DNA of 64,000 nt, taken from the NCBI RefSeq assembly GCF_003116135.1, contig NZ_PDOA01000020.1:1-64000 (forward strand). The letters run 5' to 3'. The notes below the pieces were generated by a model. It searched no databases and had not been told where the DNA came from. It was given only the letters and a program-made list of their open reading frames with translations. This stretch comes from Teichococcus aestuarii (lineage in GTDB: Bacteria; Pseudomonadota; Alphaproteobacteria; Acetobacterales; Acetobacteraceae). Positions 53,153-62,514 of this stretch are shown here, piece after piece; within the stretch, counting starts at the first letter, position 1; each line of letters opens with the position of its first letter. The position numbers and the translations under genes were made by a program.

Positions 53153-54840
53153 TGCCCCGCAGGATGCTTCCGCCCCTCCTGGCGGCCCTCCTCCTCTGTG
53201 CCGCCCCGGCAGCGGCATGGGCGCAGGGCGCGGCGGCTGCGGCCGGCCGTGGGTTGAACTGGCCCGCCATCGTCATGTTCTTCATCTTCGTGCTCTCGAC
53301 GCTCGGGATCACCTATCGGGCCGCCAGGCAGACCAGGTCGGCGGCGGATTTCTACGCGGCCGGCGGCGGCATCACCGGATTCCAGAACGGCCTCGCGATC
53401 GCGGGCGACTACATGTCCGCCGCGTCCTTCCTCGGCATCTCCGGCCTTGTCTTCGCGAGCGGCTTCGATGGGCTGATCTACTCGATCGGCTTCCTGGCCG
53501 GCTGGCCGATCATTATGTTCCTGATAGCCGAGCGGCTGCGCAACCTGGGCAGCTTCACCTTCTCCGACGTGGCGTCCTTCCGGCTCGAGCAGACGCCCAT
53601 CCGCATCCTCTCGGCGACCGGGACGATCGTCGTCGTCGCCTTCTACCTGATCGCCCAGATGGTGGGCGCCGGAAAGCTGATCGAGCTGCTCTTCGGCATG
53701 AAGTACCTCTACGCCGTCTTCATCGTCGGCATCCTGATGATCGTCTATGTCGCCTTCGGAGGGATGAAGGCCACGACCTGGGTTCAGATCATCAAGGCCT
53801 GCCTGCTGCTGGGCGGCGCGACCTTCATGGCCCTGGCCGTGCTGTGGCGCTACGGCTTCAGCCCGGCGGCGATGTTCGCCGATGCGGTCGCCATGCATCC
53901 CCGGCAGCAATCCATCATGGCGCCGGGCAACTTCGTGGCGGACCCGGTCTCGACCTTGTCGCTCGGCCTCGCGCTGATGTTCGGCACGGCAGGGCTGCCG
54001 CACATCCTCATGCGCTTCTTCACCGTGTCGGACGCCCAGGCTGCGCGCAAGTCGGTGTTCTACGCGACCGGGCTGATCGGCTACTTCTACATCCTGACAT
54101 TCATCATCGGCTTCGGCGCCATCACCTTCCTGATGGACGACGCGGCCTATTTCCGGACCGGGCCCGGCGGCGGCTACAACCGCATCACCGACCTCATCGG
54201 CGGCACCAACATGGCGGCCATCCATCTGGCCGATGCCGTTGGCGGCTCGCTCTTCATGGGCTTCATCTCCGCCGTCGCCTTCGCCACCATCCTCGCGGTG
54301 GTGGCGGGCCTGACGCTCGCCGGCGCATCGGCCGTGAGCCACGATCTCTACGCCTCCGTCATCGCCCGCGGCCGGGCCAATGAGCAGCGGGAGGTCCGGA
54401 TCTCGAAGGGGACAGCGATCGTGATCGGACTGGTCGCGATCTTCCTCGGTTACGTCTTCGAGAACCAGAACGTGGCGTTCATGGTGGGGCTGGCCTTCTC
54501 GGTTGCCACCAGCTGCAACTTCCCCGTCCTGCTCATGTCCATCTTCTGGCGCGGGACCACCACCCAGGGTGCCTTCATCGGCGGCTTCCTCGGGCTGATC
54601 AGCGCGGTCCTGATGGTCGTGTTCAGCCGCGCCGTGTGGGTGAACACCTTCGGCTACGCCGCGCCGCTTTTCCCCTACGACAACCCGGCGCTGTTCTCCA
54701 TGACCATCGCCTTCGCCGGGATCTGGCTGTTCTCCAAGATGGACAGCGGCGAGCGGGCCCGGCGGGAGCAGGCCGCGTTCAACATGCAGTATGTGCGGTC
54801 GGAGACCGGGCTGGGAGCGGCAGGCGCCAGCGTGCATTGA
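53149..54840 (+). CDS. actP: Cation/acetate symporter ActP, SSS family
   Basis: 563 residues. N-terminal hydrophobic signal region ([20 protein letters not shown]), then about 13 membrane helices of the sodium:solute symporter fold, with [33 protein letters not shown] (in pieces), the conserved [15 protein letters not shown], and [15 protein letters not shown]. ActP imports acetate and other short carboxylates with a cation. It is coupled to DUF485. In an oxygen-limitation island it fits recovery of fermentation acetate. Confidence 0.9.
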   Translation: MMPRRMLPPLLAALLLCAAPAAAWAQGAAAAAGRGLNWPAIVMFFIFVLSTLGITYRAARQTRSAADFYAAGGGITGFQNGLAIAGDYMSAASFLGISGLVFASGFDGLIYSIGFLAGWPIIMFLIAERLRNLGSFTFSDVASFRLEQTPIRILSATGTIVVVAFYLIAQMVGAGKLIELLFGMKYLYAVFIVGILMIVYVAFGGMKATTWVQIIKACLLLGGATFMALAVLWRYGFSPAAMFADAVAMHPRQQSIMAPGNFVADPVSTLSLGLALMFGTAGLPHILMRFFTVSDAQAARKSVFYATGLIGYFYILTFIIGFGAITFLMDDAAYFRTGPGGGYNRITDLIGGTNMAAIHLADAVGGSLFMGFISAVAFATILAVVAGLTLAGASAVSHDLYASVIARGRANEQREVRISKGTAIVIGLVAIFLGYVFENQNVAFMVGLAFSVATSCNFPVLLMSIFWRGTTTQGAFIGGFLGLISAVLMVVFSRAVWVNTFGYAAPLFPYDNPALFSMTIAFAGIWLFSKMDSGERARREQAAFNMQYVRSETGLGAAGASVH

Positions 54841-54923
54841 CGCCAACCCGGCGCCGCCGTCCGCCGGGACACAGCCCGGGCCACAGGCGGCCCGGGCCCT
54901 GGAAATGCAGCACCGGGGGAGCA

Positions 54924-56747
54924 ATGCAGGTGGCCGAGAGCTTCGATGCCGGCAATCCGCCCTTCGACCGCCTGACCCAGCAGGAGGTCGAGGACATCAG
55001 GGCGGGCGCCGATATCGGCTATTTCGCGCCGGGTGATGTCATCGTGGCCGCGGGCAAGCCATCCGGGCAGCTCCACGTCATCATCAAGGGCGTGGTGGAG
55101 GTTCGGCAGGACGGTGCCATGACAGCCCTCCTGCGCGCGGGCGACAGTTTCGACTCGCGCGCCCTGGTGCATGGCGCGGCCGGGGAGGACTTCATCGCCG
55201 CGGAAGAGACGCTGTGCCATCTGGTCCCCCGCCCTGCCGTCACGAGGCTGATCAGCCGCAATGCGGGCTTCGCCGCCTTCTTCTATGCTGAGGTCTCGCG
55301 CAAGCTCGATGCTCTGGCCGGGGCGCGCCGGCCGGATGGATTCGAATCTGTGCTGCGCGCGCGCGTGCGCGACGCCCAGCGCGGGGATTCGAACGTCATC
55401 GACGGCGGCGAGACGATCGAGGCAGCAGGCCACCGCATGAGGAGGGTCAATGCGAACGCCCTCTTCGTCCGCGATGGGGACCGCACCGGGGTCGTGACGG
55501 GCATGAACCTCTCGAAGGCGGTCGTCCTGCGGCGCCTGCCGCTCGAAACCCCCGTCCGCGATGTCACGCATTTCGATGTCGTCTCCATAGAGGCCGGGGA
55601 TTTCCTCTACGAGGCCATCCTGCTGATGACACGGCACGACAAGCGGCGCCTCGCGGTGCGGCGGGAAGGCCGCTATGTCGGCTTTCTCGAGGACATCGAT
55701 ATCCTGGGCCTGGTCGCCGGCAACTCGCAGCTGATCCCGGGCCGGATTGACCGCGCCCGCGGCGTGGAGGACCTCACGGTGGCCGCGCGCGACATCCAGG
55801 CGCAGGTCCTGCGGCTGCACGGGCAAGGCGTGCGGATCGAGGCGATCGCCGAGATCACCTCCGACCTCAACCGCCGGCTGCTCGCGCGCCTCTTCGAACT
55901 GGTCGCCCCGCCATCGGTGCAGAGCGGGGGATGCCTGCTGCTGATGGGTTCCGAAGGCCGTGGCGAGCAGACCCTCCGGACGGACCAGGATAACGGCCTT
56001 CTCCTGGCAACGCCGGTGCCGGAGCCGGATCTGGCCGCGTTCCGGGAGGCCTTCACCCGGGCGCTGGACGATTTCGGCTTCCCGCGCTGCCCGGGTGGGG
56101 TGATGGTCCGCAACCCCTTGTGGTCGCAGACCCTCGACGGCTTCCAGCGCCAGCTCAGGGGCTGGGTTGTGGACCGCAGCCCCGAGGCGGCGATGAACCT
56201 GGCCATCTTCTGGGACGCGGCCGCCGTTTCCGGCCGCGGCGAGCTGCTCGAGCAGGCGCGGATGACCCTGTTGACTGCCCTGCGCGGGGAGGGGGCCCTG
56301 CTCGCCCATTTCGCCCAGCTGGTGGATACCTTCGCGGAGCCGCAGGTCGGGCTGCTCGGCTCGCTTCTCGCCTCGGTCGGCATGAATTCCGACGAGGTCG
56401 ATATCAAGCGCGCCGGCATCTTCCCGCTGGTTCATGGCGTGCGCACCCTGGCCATCGGCCGCGGCATCACCGCCCAGCCCACGGCACTCCGGATCGCGGC
56501 GCTGGTCGAGGCAGGGGCGCTGGATGCGGCTTTGGGGCGTGAGCTGGTGGGGGCGCTCCGGGTTTTCATGGAGTTCCGGCTGCGCGCCCAGCTCGAGGCC
56601 GCGCGGCGCGGCACGCCGGGGCCCGATGCGGCCGTGCGGCTGGGCCTGCTGACCAGCGCCGACCGCGACATCCTGCGCGACGCCCTGCGGATCGTGCGGC
56701 AGTTCCGCGAGGTGATCCGCAGCCACTACAATCTGCGAGGCCATTGA
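54924..56747 (+). CDS. cNMP-binding/CBS/DUF294 nucleotidyltransferase-like protein
   Basis: 607 residues from ATG 54924 (GGGGA upstream). Domain order: cNMP-binding-like (FAPGDVIVAAGKPSGQLHVIIKG, about 30-110), CBS pair (about 155-275, ending GRYVGFLEDIDILGLV), DUF294 nucleotidyltransferase-like domain with GSEGRGEQTLRTDQDNGLL (G-S-x-G-R and D-x-D catalytic pattern, about 340-360), and the DUF294 C-terminal helical domain. Such proteins are predicted signal-regulated nucleotidyltransferases; substrate unknown. It sits 83 bp after actP and just before a DnaQ-like exonuclease, an arrangement common in proteobacteria. Confidence 0.88.
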   Translation: MQVAESFDAGNPPFDRLTQQEVEDIRAGADIGYFAPGDVIVAAGKPSGQLHVIIKGVVEVRQDGAMTALLRAGDSFDSRALVHGAAGEDFIAAEETLCHLVPRPAVTRLISRNAGFAAFFYAEVSRKLDALAGARRPDGFESVLRARVRDAQRGDSNVIDGGETIEAAGHRMRRVNANALFVRDGDRTGVVTGMNLSKAVVLRRLPLETPVRDVTHFDVVSIEAGDFLYEAILLMTRHDKRRLAVRREGRYVGFLEDIDILGLVAGNSQLIPGRIDRARGVEDLTVAARDIQAQVLRLHGQGVRIEAIAEITSDLNRRLLARLFELVAPPSVQSGGCLLLMGSEGRGEQTLRTDQDNGLLLATPVPEPDLAAFREAFTRALDDFGFPRCPGGVMVRNPLWSQTLDGFQRQLRGWVVDRSPEAAMNLAIFWDAAAVSGRGELLEQARMTLLTALRGEGALLAHFAQLVDTFAEPQVGLLGSLLASVGMNSDEVDIKRAGIFPLVHGVRTLAIGRGITAQPTALRIAALVEAGALDAALGRELVGALRVFMEFRLRAQLEAARRGTPGPDAAVRLGLLTSADRDILRDALRIVRQFREVIRSHYNLRGH

Positions 56748-56766
56748 GGATGCGGGGAGCCGGGCC

Positions 56767-57444
56767 GTGAGCATCCTGCAGGCCGTGCGGCGGCGCTGGT
56801 TGCGGGCACGGCTCGCCGACCCGGCCTATGGCTTCCTGTTCGATCCCTGGCCGGAGGAGGAGGTGGTCTCGCTCGACCTGGAGACGACCGGACTGGATAT
56901 CCGGCGCGACGAGATTGTCGCGCTGGCGGCGATACGGCTCCGCGGCAACCGCATCCTGCTGAGCGAACGGTTCGAGGCCGTGGTGCGGCCGGCGGTGATG
57001 CCGCCACCCGCCGCGATCAAGGTGCACAGGCTGCGCCACCAGGACATCAGCACGGGCCCGGGCATGCAGGACCTGCTGCCGGACCTGCTGCGCTTTATCG
57101 GCAGCCGGCCGCTCCTCGGCTACTACATCGATTTCGACGCCGGCATGCTCGACCGGTATGTGCGGGACCGGCTCCGCACCAGCCTGCCGAACCGCCGGAT
57201 CGAGGTCTCCCGTCTCTACCACGACCGCAAATACGGCGGCGCGCCGCCGGGCACGGTGCTGGACCTCCGCTTCGCCACGATCCTCCGGGACCTCGGCATT
57301 CCCAACCTCGGATTGCACGACGCGGGGACCGACGCGCTCATGGCCGCGATGATGTACCTCCAGCTGCGCGACCTCCAGCGCCGTGGCGTCCGCCTCCGGC
57401 GCGGCCCGCGAAGCGGCATGGGTGAGATCCCGACCGGTGCCTGA
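56767..57444 (+). CDS. DnaQ-like 3'-5' exonuclease
   Basis: 225 residues from GTG 56767. DEDDh exonuclease motifs: VVSLDLETTGLD (ExoI, Asp and Glu), YYIDFDAGML (ExoII, Asp) and LGLHDAGTDALMA (ExoIII, His and Asp). It is shorter than Pol III epsilon and lacks the polymerase-binding tail. In many genomes this gene pairs with a CBS/DUF294 protein near actP, suggesting a joint role in nucleotide or RNA turnover under acetate or energy stress. No FixK box immediately ahead; likely in an operon with the preceding gene. Confidence 0.87.
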   Translation: MSILQAVRRRWLRARLADPAYGFLFDPWPEEEVVSLDLETTGLDIRRDEIVALAAIRLRGNRILLSERFEAVVRPAVMPPPAAIKVHRLRHQDISTGPGMQDLLPDLLRFIGSRPLLGYYIDFDAGMLDRYVRDRLRTSLPNRRIEVSRLYHDRKYGGAPPGTVLDLRFATILRDLGIPNLGLHDAGTDALMAAMMYLQLRDLQRRGVRLRRGPRSGMGEIPTGA

Positions 57445-57489
57445 CCCTGGCGGAGCCGCCCGGCCGTCACGGCCCCGGCCCTGCCCCTC

Positions 57490-57503
57490 CTGATCGAGGT
57501 CAG
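57490..57503 (+). promoter_or_regulatory. FixK/Fnr box upstream of PEP synthase
   Basis: CTGATCGAGGTCAG: CTGAT-N4-GTCAG, ending 55 bp before ATG 57559. Confidence 0.75.
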
Positions 57504-57558
57504 GGCGGCGCCCTGCGGCCCGGTGCAGGACGGCGCCCATGATTTGGGAGGGCAGGCC

Positions 57559-59997
57559 ATGGCCGGAAGCGGGATGATCCTTTGGTTCGACCAGGTGGGG
57601 CTGGGTGATACCGCCAGGGTCGGCGGCAAGAACGCCTCGCTCGGTGAGCTGTACGGGCGGCTGACGCCGGCCGGGCTGCGCGTGCCGAACGGCTTTTGCG
57701 TCACCGCCGATGCCTACCGCGCCGCCCTGGATGCGGCCTCTGCCTGGCCCGCGCTGCACCGCGCGCTGGACGGGCTGGATGTCACGGATATCCCCGCCCT
57801 GGCCCGCCGCGCCGCCGAGGCGCGCCGCATCGTCTACGAGGCCACCGGCCACGCGCCGCTGCGGGCCGCGATCATCGGCGCCTATCGCCGCCTGCGGCAG
57901 GAATCCGGTGCCGAGCCGGCCCTGGCCGTGCGCAGCTCCGCCACGGCGGAGGATCTGCCGGATGCCAGCTTCGCCGGCCAGCACGAGAGCTTCCTGAACA
58001 TCCGCGGAGAGGAAGCGCTGGTGGAGGCCTGCCGCCGCTGCTGCGCCTCGCTCTTCACCGACCGCGCGGTGGTCTACCGCGCCAACAACGGCTTCGACCA
58101 TTTCAAGGTCGCGCTCTCCGTCGGCGTGATGCGGATGGTCCGCGCGGATCTCGCCGCCAGTGGCGTGATCTTCACGCTCGACACGGAATCCGGCTTCCGC
58201 GACGTGGTCTATGTCACCGGCTCCTACGGGCTTGGCGAGAATGTCGTGCAGGGCAAGGTGGACCCGGACGAGTTCCACGTGCACAAGCCGACCTTCCGCG
58301 CCGGCTACAGGTCCGTGCTGCGCCGCGCGCTCGGGCGCAAGCAGACCCGGCTGGTCTATGCCGGGCCCGGCGCGGCGGAGCCGACGATCGACCTGCCGAC
58401 GCCGGAGGCAGAACGGGACCGCTTCTGCATCAGCGACGAGGAGGTGCTCTCCCTCGCCGAGGCGGCCCTGATCATCGAGGCGCATTACTCGGCCGCCGCC
58501 GGCCATCCCGTGCCGATGGACATCGAATGGGCCAAGGACGGCCTGGACGGCCAGCTCTACATCCTGCAGGCGCGGCCGGAGACGGTGGCCTCGCGCCGCG
58601 GGGCGCAGGCCGTGGAGAGCTTCAGCCTCACCGGCACGGCCCCGGTCCTGGTGACCGGCAAGGCGGTGGGCGAGCGCATCGCCACGGGCCAGGTGCGCCG
58701 GGTGGGCGGCGCGGCGGATCTCGCCGCCTTCCGGCCGGGCGAGGTGCTGGTGGCCGAGGCGACCAGCCCGGACTGGGAGCCGGTGATGAAGACGGCGGCC
58801 GCCATCGTCACGGAGCGCGGCGGCCGCACCTGCCATGCGGCGATCGTGGCGCGCGAGCTGGGCGTGCCGGCCGTGGTCGGCGCGGCGGGAGCGCTCGGCG
58901 CCCTGGCCGATGGCGCCGAGGTGACGGTGTGCTGCGCCAGGGGCGAGGCCGGCGAGGTGTTGCAGGGTGCCGTGCCCTTCGTGGTGAGCCGCATCGCCGC
59001 CGATGTCGCCGTCCTGCCGCGCACGAAGATCATGCTGAACCTGGCCAACCCGGCGCTGGCCTTCCGCTCGGCCATGCTGCCCAGCGCCGGCGTCGGGCTC
59101 GCGCGCATGGAGTTCATCGTCAGCGAGCAGATCGGCGTGCACCCGATGGCCTGCGTGCAGCCGGACAGGGTCGCCTCCCTGGCCGAGCGGCAGGCCATCG
59201 CGCAGCTGGCGCGGCACCACGCCTCGGCCGAGGCGTTCTTCGTGCAGACCCTGGCCGAGGGCGTCGGCACCATCGCCGCCGCCTTCCACCCCCGGCCGGT
59301 GATCCTGCGGCTGTCTGACTTCAAGACCAACGAATACGGCCGGCTCCTCGGCGGCAGCGGCTTCGAGCCGGCGGAGGAGAACCCGATGATGGGCTTCCGC
59401 GGAGCCGCCCGCTACGCCCACCCGGCCTATGCGCCGGGCTTCGCCCTGGAGTGCCGCGCCATCCGCCAGGTGCGGGAGCGGATGGGGCTGGCCAATCTGC
59501 GGGTCATGGTGCCCTTCTGCCGCCGGCTGGAGGAGGCGGAGCGCGTGCTGGCCGAGATGGCGCGGCACGGGCTGAAGCGCGGCGAGGCGGGGCTGGAAGT
59601 GTACATGATGTGCGAGATCCCGAACAACGTGATCCTGATCGACCGCTTCGCGGCGTTGTTCGACGGCTTCTCGATCGGTTCCAACGACCTGACGCAGCTG
59701 ACGCTCGGCGTGGACCGCGATTCGGCCACCGTGGCCTTCGACTTCGACGAGCGCGACCCGGGGGTGCTGGAGATGCTGCGCCAGGCCGTGAGCGGTGCGC
59801 GGCGCAACCACCGCCATGTCGGCATCTGCGGCGAGGCCCCGGCCAACTACCCGGAGATCGCCGCCTATCTCGTCGCGCTGGGCATCGAGGCGATCAGCGT
59901 CACGCCCGCCAGCCTGCTGCGGACCATCGCCGTGGTGCGGGAGGCCGAGCAGCGCCAGGAGGCATCTGGCGCGCAGGAGCCCGTGCTGGCAGGCTGA
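57559..59997 (+). CDS. ppsA: Phosphoenolpyruvate synthase
   Basis: 812 residues from ATG 57559 (GGGAGGG upstream). ATP-grasp/PPDK N-terminal domain (GGKNASLGELYGRL, VRSSATAEDLPDASFAGQHE), central swivelling domain with the phospho-His426 in GGRTCHAAIVARELGVPAVVG (in pieces), and the C-terminal PEP/pyruvate TIM barrel with FSIGSNDLTQLTLGVDRD and active-site Cys757 (GICGEAPA). Converts pyruvate and ATP to PEP, AMP and phosphate, supporting gluconeogenesis from acetate or lactate. A clear FixK box upstream places it in the low-oxygen regulon; it could feed PEP during fermentative survival. Confidence 0.92.
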   Translation: MAGSGMILWFDQVGLGDTARVGGKNASLGELYGRLTPAGLRVPNGFCVTADAYRAALDAASAWPALHRALDGLDVTDIPALARRAAEARRIVYEATGHAPLRAAIIGAYRRLRQESGAEPALAVRSSATAEDLPDASFAGQHESFLNIRGEEALVEACRRCCASLFTDRAVVYRANNGFDHFKVALSVGVMRMVRADLAASGVIFTLDTESGFRDVVYVTGSYGLGENVVQGKVDPDEFHVHKPTFRAGYRSVLRRALGRKQTRLVYAGPGAAEPTIDLPTPEAERDRFCISDEEVLSLAEAALIIEAHYSAAAGHPVPMDIEWAKDGLDGQLYILQARPETVASRRGAQAVESFSLTGTAPVLVTGKAVGERIATGQVRRVGGAADLAAFRPGEVLVAEATSPDWEPVMKTAAAIVTERGGRTCHAAIVARELGVPAVVGAAGALGALADGAEVTVCCARGEAGEVLQGAVPFVVSRIAADVAVLPRTKIMLNLANPALAFRSAMLPSAGVGLARMEFIVSEQIGVHPMACVQPDRVASLAERQAIAQLARHHASAEAFFVQTLAEGVGTIAAAFHPRPVILRLSDFKTNEYGRLLGGSGFEPAEENPMMGFRGAARYAHPAYAPGFALECRAIRQVRERMGLANLRVMVPFCRRLEEAERVLAEMARHGLKRGEAGLEVYMMCEIPNNVILIDRFAALFDGFSIGSNDLTQLTLGVDRDSATVAFDFDERDPGVLEMLRQAVSGARRNHRHVGICGEAPANYPEIAAYLVALGIEAISVTPASLLRTIAVVREAEQRQEASGAQEPVLAG

Positions 59998-60020
59998 CTG
60001 ATCCGGCGGCGTGGCCTGCC

Positions 60021-60034
60021 CTGATCCGCGTCAG
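60021..60034 (+). promoter_or_regulatory. FixK/Fnr box upstream of the P1B-ATPase
   Basis: CTGATCCGCGTCAG: CTGAT-N4-GTCAG, ending 46 bp before ATG 60081. Confidence 0.75.
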
Positions 60035-60080
60035 GGCCGGGGGGGCGCCCGGTTTGCCATGCACGGCCAAGGACAGGGCG

Positions 60081-62420
60081 ATGGGACGGCAGGGACGGCA
60101 GCATCTCCGGCTGGGCTGGGCATTGCTGGGCCTGGCTGCCGGAACGGTGCTCTGGATGCGCGGCGCCGGTGTGGCCGCTGGCTGGGTCTGGAGCGCCGCG
60201 GCGCTGCCGGTGGCCCTGCATGTGGCGGCCGGCCTCTGGCGCAGCCTGCGCGGCGGCCGGCCGGGCGTGGACGTGATCGCCCTGGCCGCCGTGCTGGCCG
60301 CGGTGGCAACGGGGGAGGCGGCCACGGCGGCGGTGATCGCCGTGATGGTGGCGGGTGGCGAGGCGCTGGAGGCCTGGGCCGGCGCACGCGCGGGCTCGGC
60401 GCTGGCGGACCTGCTGGCCCGCACGCCACGCCGGGCGCAGCGGCTGGAAGGCGAGCGGCTGGAGGACATCCCCGTCGCCGCCATCCGGCCGGGCGACCTG
60501 CTGCTGGTGCGCCCCGGCGACACCGTGCCGGCCGACGGCCTGCTGGCGGATGGCGCCGCGACGCTGGACCTGCGCGCCCTGACCGGCGAATCCCTGCCCG
60601 TCGCGCTGGCGCGGGGCGCGGCGGTGCAGAGCGGGGCGGTCAATGCCGGCCCGGCCTTCCGCCTGCGCGCCAGCCACGACGCCGCCGGCAGCACCTATGC
60701 CGCCATCATCCGCCTGACCGAGGCCGCGACGGCCAGCCGGGCGCCGCTGACGCGGCTTGCGGACCGCTGGGCCGTGGCCTTCGTCCTGTTGACGGCGCTG
60801 GTGGCCGGCGGCGCCTGGCTGGCCACCGGCGACCCGCTGCGCGCCCTGGCGGTGCTGGTGGTGGCCACGCCCTGCCCGCTGATCCTGGCCGCGCCGGTGG
60901 CCCTGATGGCCGGCATCGGCCGCGCGGCGCGGCGCGGCATCATCGTCAAGGATGCCGGCGCGCTGGAGCAGCTGGCCGGGGTCCGCACGGTGGTGTTCGA
61001 CAAGACCGGCACGCTGACGCCGGGCCGCCCGGCCCTGGCGACCGTGGATGCCGAGCCGGCGCTGGGCCGCGCCGGCGCGCTGCGGCTGGCGGCCTCTCTG
61101 GCCCAGGGGTCGGCCCACCCGGTTTCCACCGCCCTGCGGGACGCGGCGCTGGAGCAGGGCATGGCGCTGGCGCCGCCGGAGGCGGTGCGGGAGACGCCGG
61201 GCGGCGGCCTGCGCGGGGTGGTGGAGGGCAGGACGGTGCTGCTCGGCGGCGAGGCCTATCTGCGCGATGCCGGCCTGGCGCCGGCGCCGGGCTTCGGGTC
61301 GGATGCCGCCCTGGCGGGGCTGGGCGGCCTGGTCGCCTGGCTCGGCGTGGATGGCCAGGTGGCGGCCGCCTTCGTGCTGAGCGACACGCCGCGGCCCGAG
61401 GCGGCGCGTGCCGTGCGGCAGCTCCGCGCCCTGGGGCTGCGCCGGCTGGTGCTGTTGTCCGGCGACCGGCAGGCGGCGGCGCTGGCGGTCGGGCGGGCGC
61501 TGCGGCTGGACGCGGTGCTGGCCGAGCAGTCGCCCGCCAACAAGATCGAGGCCTTGCGGGCGGAGGCCGCCGCGGCACCGACCGCCATGGTGGGCGACGG
61601 CGTGAACGATGCCCCCGCCCTCGCCGCGGCCCAGGTCGGCATCGCCATGGGTGCGGCCGGCACCGCCGCGGCGGCCGAGGCGGCGGGCATCGTGCTGCTG
61701 GTGGACCGCGTGGACCGTGTCGCGGAGGCCATCGCCATCGCGCGGCGGTCGCGCGGCATCGCGCTGCGGGCCATCGGCCTGGGCATGGGCGCCTCGGTCG
61801 CGGCGATGCTGCCGGCCGCTGCGGGGCTGCTGCCGCCGCTGCAGGGCGCGCTGCTGCAGGAAGGGGTCGACGTGCTGGCCATTCTCTTCGCCCTGACGGC
61901 GCTGCGGCCGGGGCGGGCGGAGCGCCGGCCGGCGGCGCTGCCCGCCCTGGCCGGGCTGGCGGAGCGCATGGCAGAACACGCCGCCTTGCGTTCCCTGGCC
62001 GAGATGATCCGCGCCACGGCGGAGCGGATGCGCGCGGAGCAGGCGGAGCCCGCCACCCTCGCCGCGCTGCTCCGCCAGTTGCAGGAGCAGTTGCTGCCGC
62101 ACCAGCAGACCGAGGAGCGCATGCTCTACCCGGCCGCGGCGCAGCGCCTGGGCAGCGAGGCGATGACGGCGCTGGTCCGGATGCATGCCGAGATCGAGAT
62201 CCTGACCGGCCGCATCGCCACGGCGCTGCGGCTGGCGGAGGAGGGGGTTCCCTGGCCGGCGCTGATCCCCTCCCTGCGCCGTACGCTCTTCGCGCTGGAG
62301 GCGCTGCTGCAGCTGCACCTGGTGGCCGAGGAGGATGTGCTTGCCGGGCTGGAGGATGACGGGGAGGCGTCGGCGCGCCCGGGCCCTGCCGCCCTGCCCG
62401 TGCCGGCCGTGGCGCGCTAG
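60081..62420 (+). CDS. P1B-type (P1B-5-like) metal ATPase with C-terminal hemerythrin domain
   Basis: 779 residues from ATG 60081 (AAGGA upstream). P-type motifs: TGE 168-170, the membrane metal motif TPCP 263-266, the phosphorylation site Asp307 in DKTGT, HP 346-347 and GDGVND 505-510. About seven hydrophobic membrane segments are visible. After residue ~625 comes a hemerythrin-like four-helix domain with His633 (EHAAL), His674/Glu678 (PHQQTEE), His702 (MHAEI) and His746/Glu750 (LHLVAEED), the usual HxxxE-type di-iron ligands. This architecture, without an N-terminal metal-binding domain, is that of P1B-5 ATPases such as Nia of Sinorhizobium, reported to move nickel and iron; the hemerythrin domain could sense oxygen or iron. 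Preceded by a FixK box. Confidence 0.9.
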   Translation: MGRQGRQHLRLGWALLGLAAGTVLWMRGAGVAAGWVWSAAALPVALHVAAGLWRSLRGGRPGVDVIALAAVLAAVATGEAATAAVIAVMVAGGEALEAWAGARAGSALADLLARTPRRAQRLEGERLEDIPVAAIRPGDLLLVRPGDTVPADGLLADGAATLDLRALTGESLPVALARGAAVQSGAVNAGPAFRLRASHDAAGSTYAAIIRLTEAATASRAPLTRLADRWAVAFVLLTALVAGGAWLATGDPLRALAVLVVATPCPLILAAPVALMAGIGRAARRGIIVKDAGALEQLAGVRTVVFDKTGTLTPGRPALATVDAEPALGRAGALRLAASLAQGSAHPVSTALRDAALEQGMALAPPEAVRETPGGGLRGVVEGRTVLLGGEAYLRDAGLAPAPGFGSDAALAGLGGLVAWLGVDGQVAAAFVLSDTPRPEAARAVRQLRALGLRRLVLLSGDRQAAALAVGRALRLDAVLAEQSPANKIEALRAEAAAAPTAMVGDGVNDAPALAAAQVGIAMGAAGTAAAAEAAGIVLLVDRVDRVAEAIAIARRSRGIALRAIGLGMGASVAAMLPAAAGLLPPLQGALLQEGVDVLAILFALTALRPGRAERRPAALPALAGLAERMAEHAALRSLAEMIRATAERMRAEQAEPATLAALLRQLQEQLLPHQQTEERMLYPAAAQRLGSEAMTALVRMHAEIEILTGRIATALRLAEEGVPWPALIPSLRRTLFALEALLQLHLVAEEDVLAGLEDDGEASARPGPAALPVPAVAR

Positions 62421-62514
62421 GGCAGACCGCGGCTGGCCTGGCGGGCCTGACAGGGTGGCGATGCCCTGGCCACGCAGCCCGGCGGCCAGGCCCCAGCGCA
62501 GGGGCAGAGGCGGG

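Noticed and set aside
55340-55360. GGATTCGAATC considered as a tRNA T-loop
   Set aside because: It lies within the cNMP/CBS/DUF294 gene and no acceptor or anticodon stem can be drawn around it. No tRNA was found in the window.
56566-59817. A 1083-codon antisense frame across the exonuclease and PEP synthase
   Set aside because: It is antisense to well-supported genes, His/Arg/Gly-rich, and lacks a ribosome site.
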